5,713 bases of DNA from Balneolales bacterium. Its GTDB lineage: Bacteria > Bacteroidota > Rhodothermia > Balneolales > Natronogracilivirgulaceae. The position numbers were made by a program, and so were the translations under genes. The notes beneath the pieces were generated by a model. The model did no database searches, was not told the origin of the DNA, and was given only the letters and a program-made list of their open reading frames with translations. The stretch is from positions 1 through 5,713 of the forward strand of contig SLQI01000087.1 of the NCBI GenBank assembly GCA_007131535.1, written 5' to 3'. Positions within the stretch are counted from its first letter, which is position 1; each line of letters starts with the position of its first letter. Positions 5,697 through 5,713 of this stretch are shown piece by piece.

Positions 5697-5713
5697 CACT
5701 ATTAACACGCGTC

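Larger units (their letters stand above)
5554..5713. other. non-coding right end of the window
   Basis: No convincing coding frame is seen in the last 160 bp after the cphB stop. Short open frames on the minus strand enter from the right edge but have no recognisable product. The stretch contains a weak hairpin (5592-5619) and a GC-rich imperfect hairpin (5649-5696). Confidence 0.55.

Noticed and set aside
1..5713. CRISPR array, tRNA, rRNA or insertion sequence
   Set aside because: No regularly spaced repeats, cloverleaf sequence, rRNA-like stretch, transposase or target-site duplication was seen on either strand.

Overview
The window is best read as bacterial chromosome from the Bacteroidota/Balneolota side of the tree. 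No gene has a convincing Shine-Dalgarno sequence, base composition is moderate, the outermost hairpin repeats look like dispersed elements, and the protein sequences are unlike the cyanobacterial versions of the same enzymes. That placement is an inference and has not been tested by any search.

The core, about 992-5553, is a compact cyanophycin (multi-L-arginyl-poly-L-aspartate) locus. A full-length cyanophycin synthetase (cphA, minus strand, 893 aa) is followed after only 3 bp by a plant-type isoaspartyl peptidase/L-asparaginase (minus strand, 310 aa). Cyanophycinase (cphB, plus strand, 284 aa) is divergent from cphA across an 89-bp shared promoter region. Together they make a closed cycle: CphA polymerises Asp and Arg using ATP, CphB cuts the polymer to beta-Asp-Arg dipeptides, and the isoaspartyl peptidase splits these to free Asp and Arg. 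The shared intergenic region holds a dyad centred almost midway between the two start codons, a candidate operator for joint control.

Left of the locus, and convergent with it, is a small DUF4112 membrane-associated protein gene (321-773, TTG start). Before it lie a possible C-terminal gene fragment (2-148), a composite hairpin (156-200) and a terminator-like hairpin with a T run (267-289). The 218-bp convergent gap (774-991) has no gene but carries two interlocked inverted repeats. The right end (5554-5713) is non-coding and contains a weak hairpin after cphB and a GC-rich imperfect hairpin at 5649-5696.

The enzymes are known families. The points worth following up are the gene arrangement (synthetase coupled to the dipeptidase, depolymerase divergent), a zincin-like HxxEH motif in the CphA N-domain, and the candidate operator.
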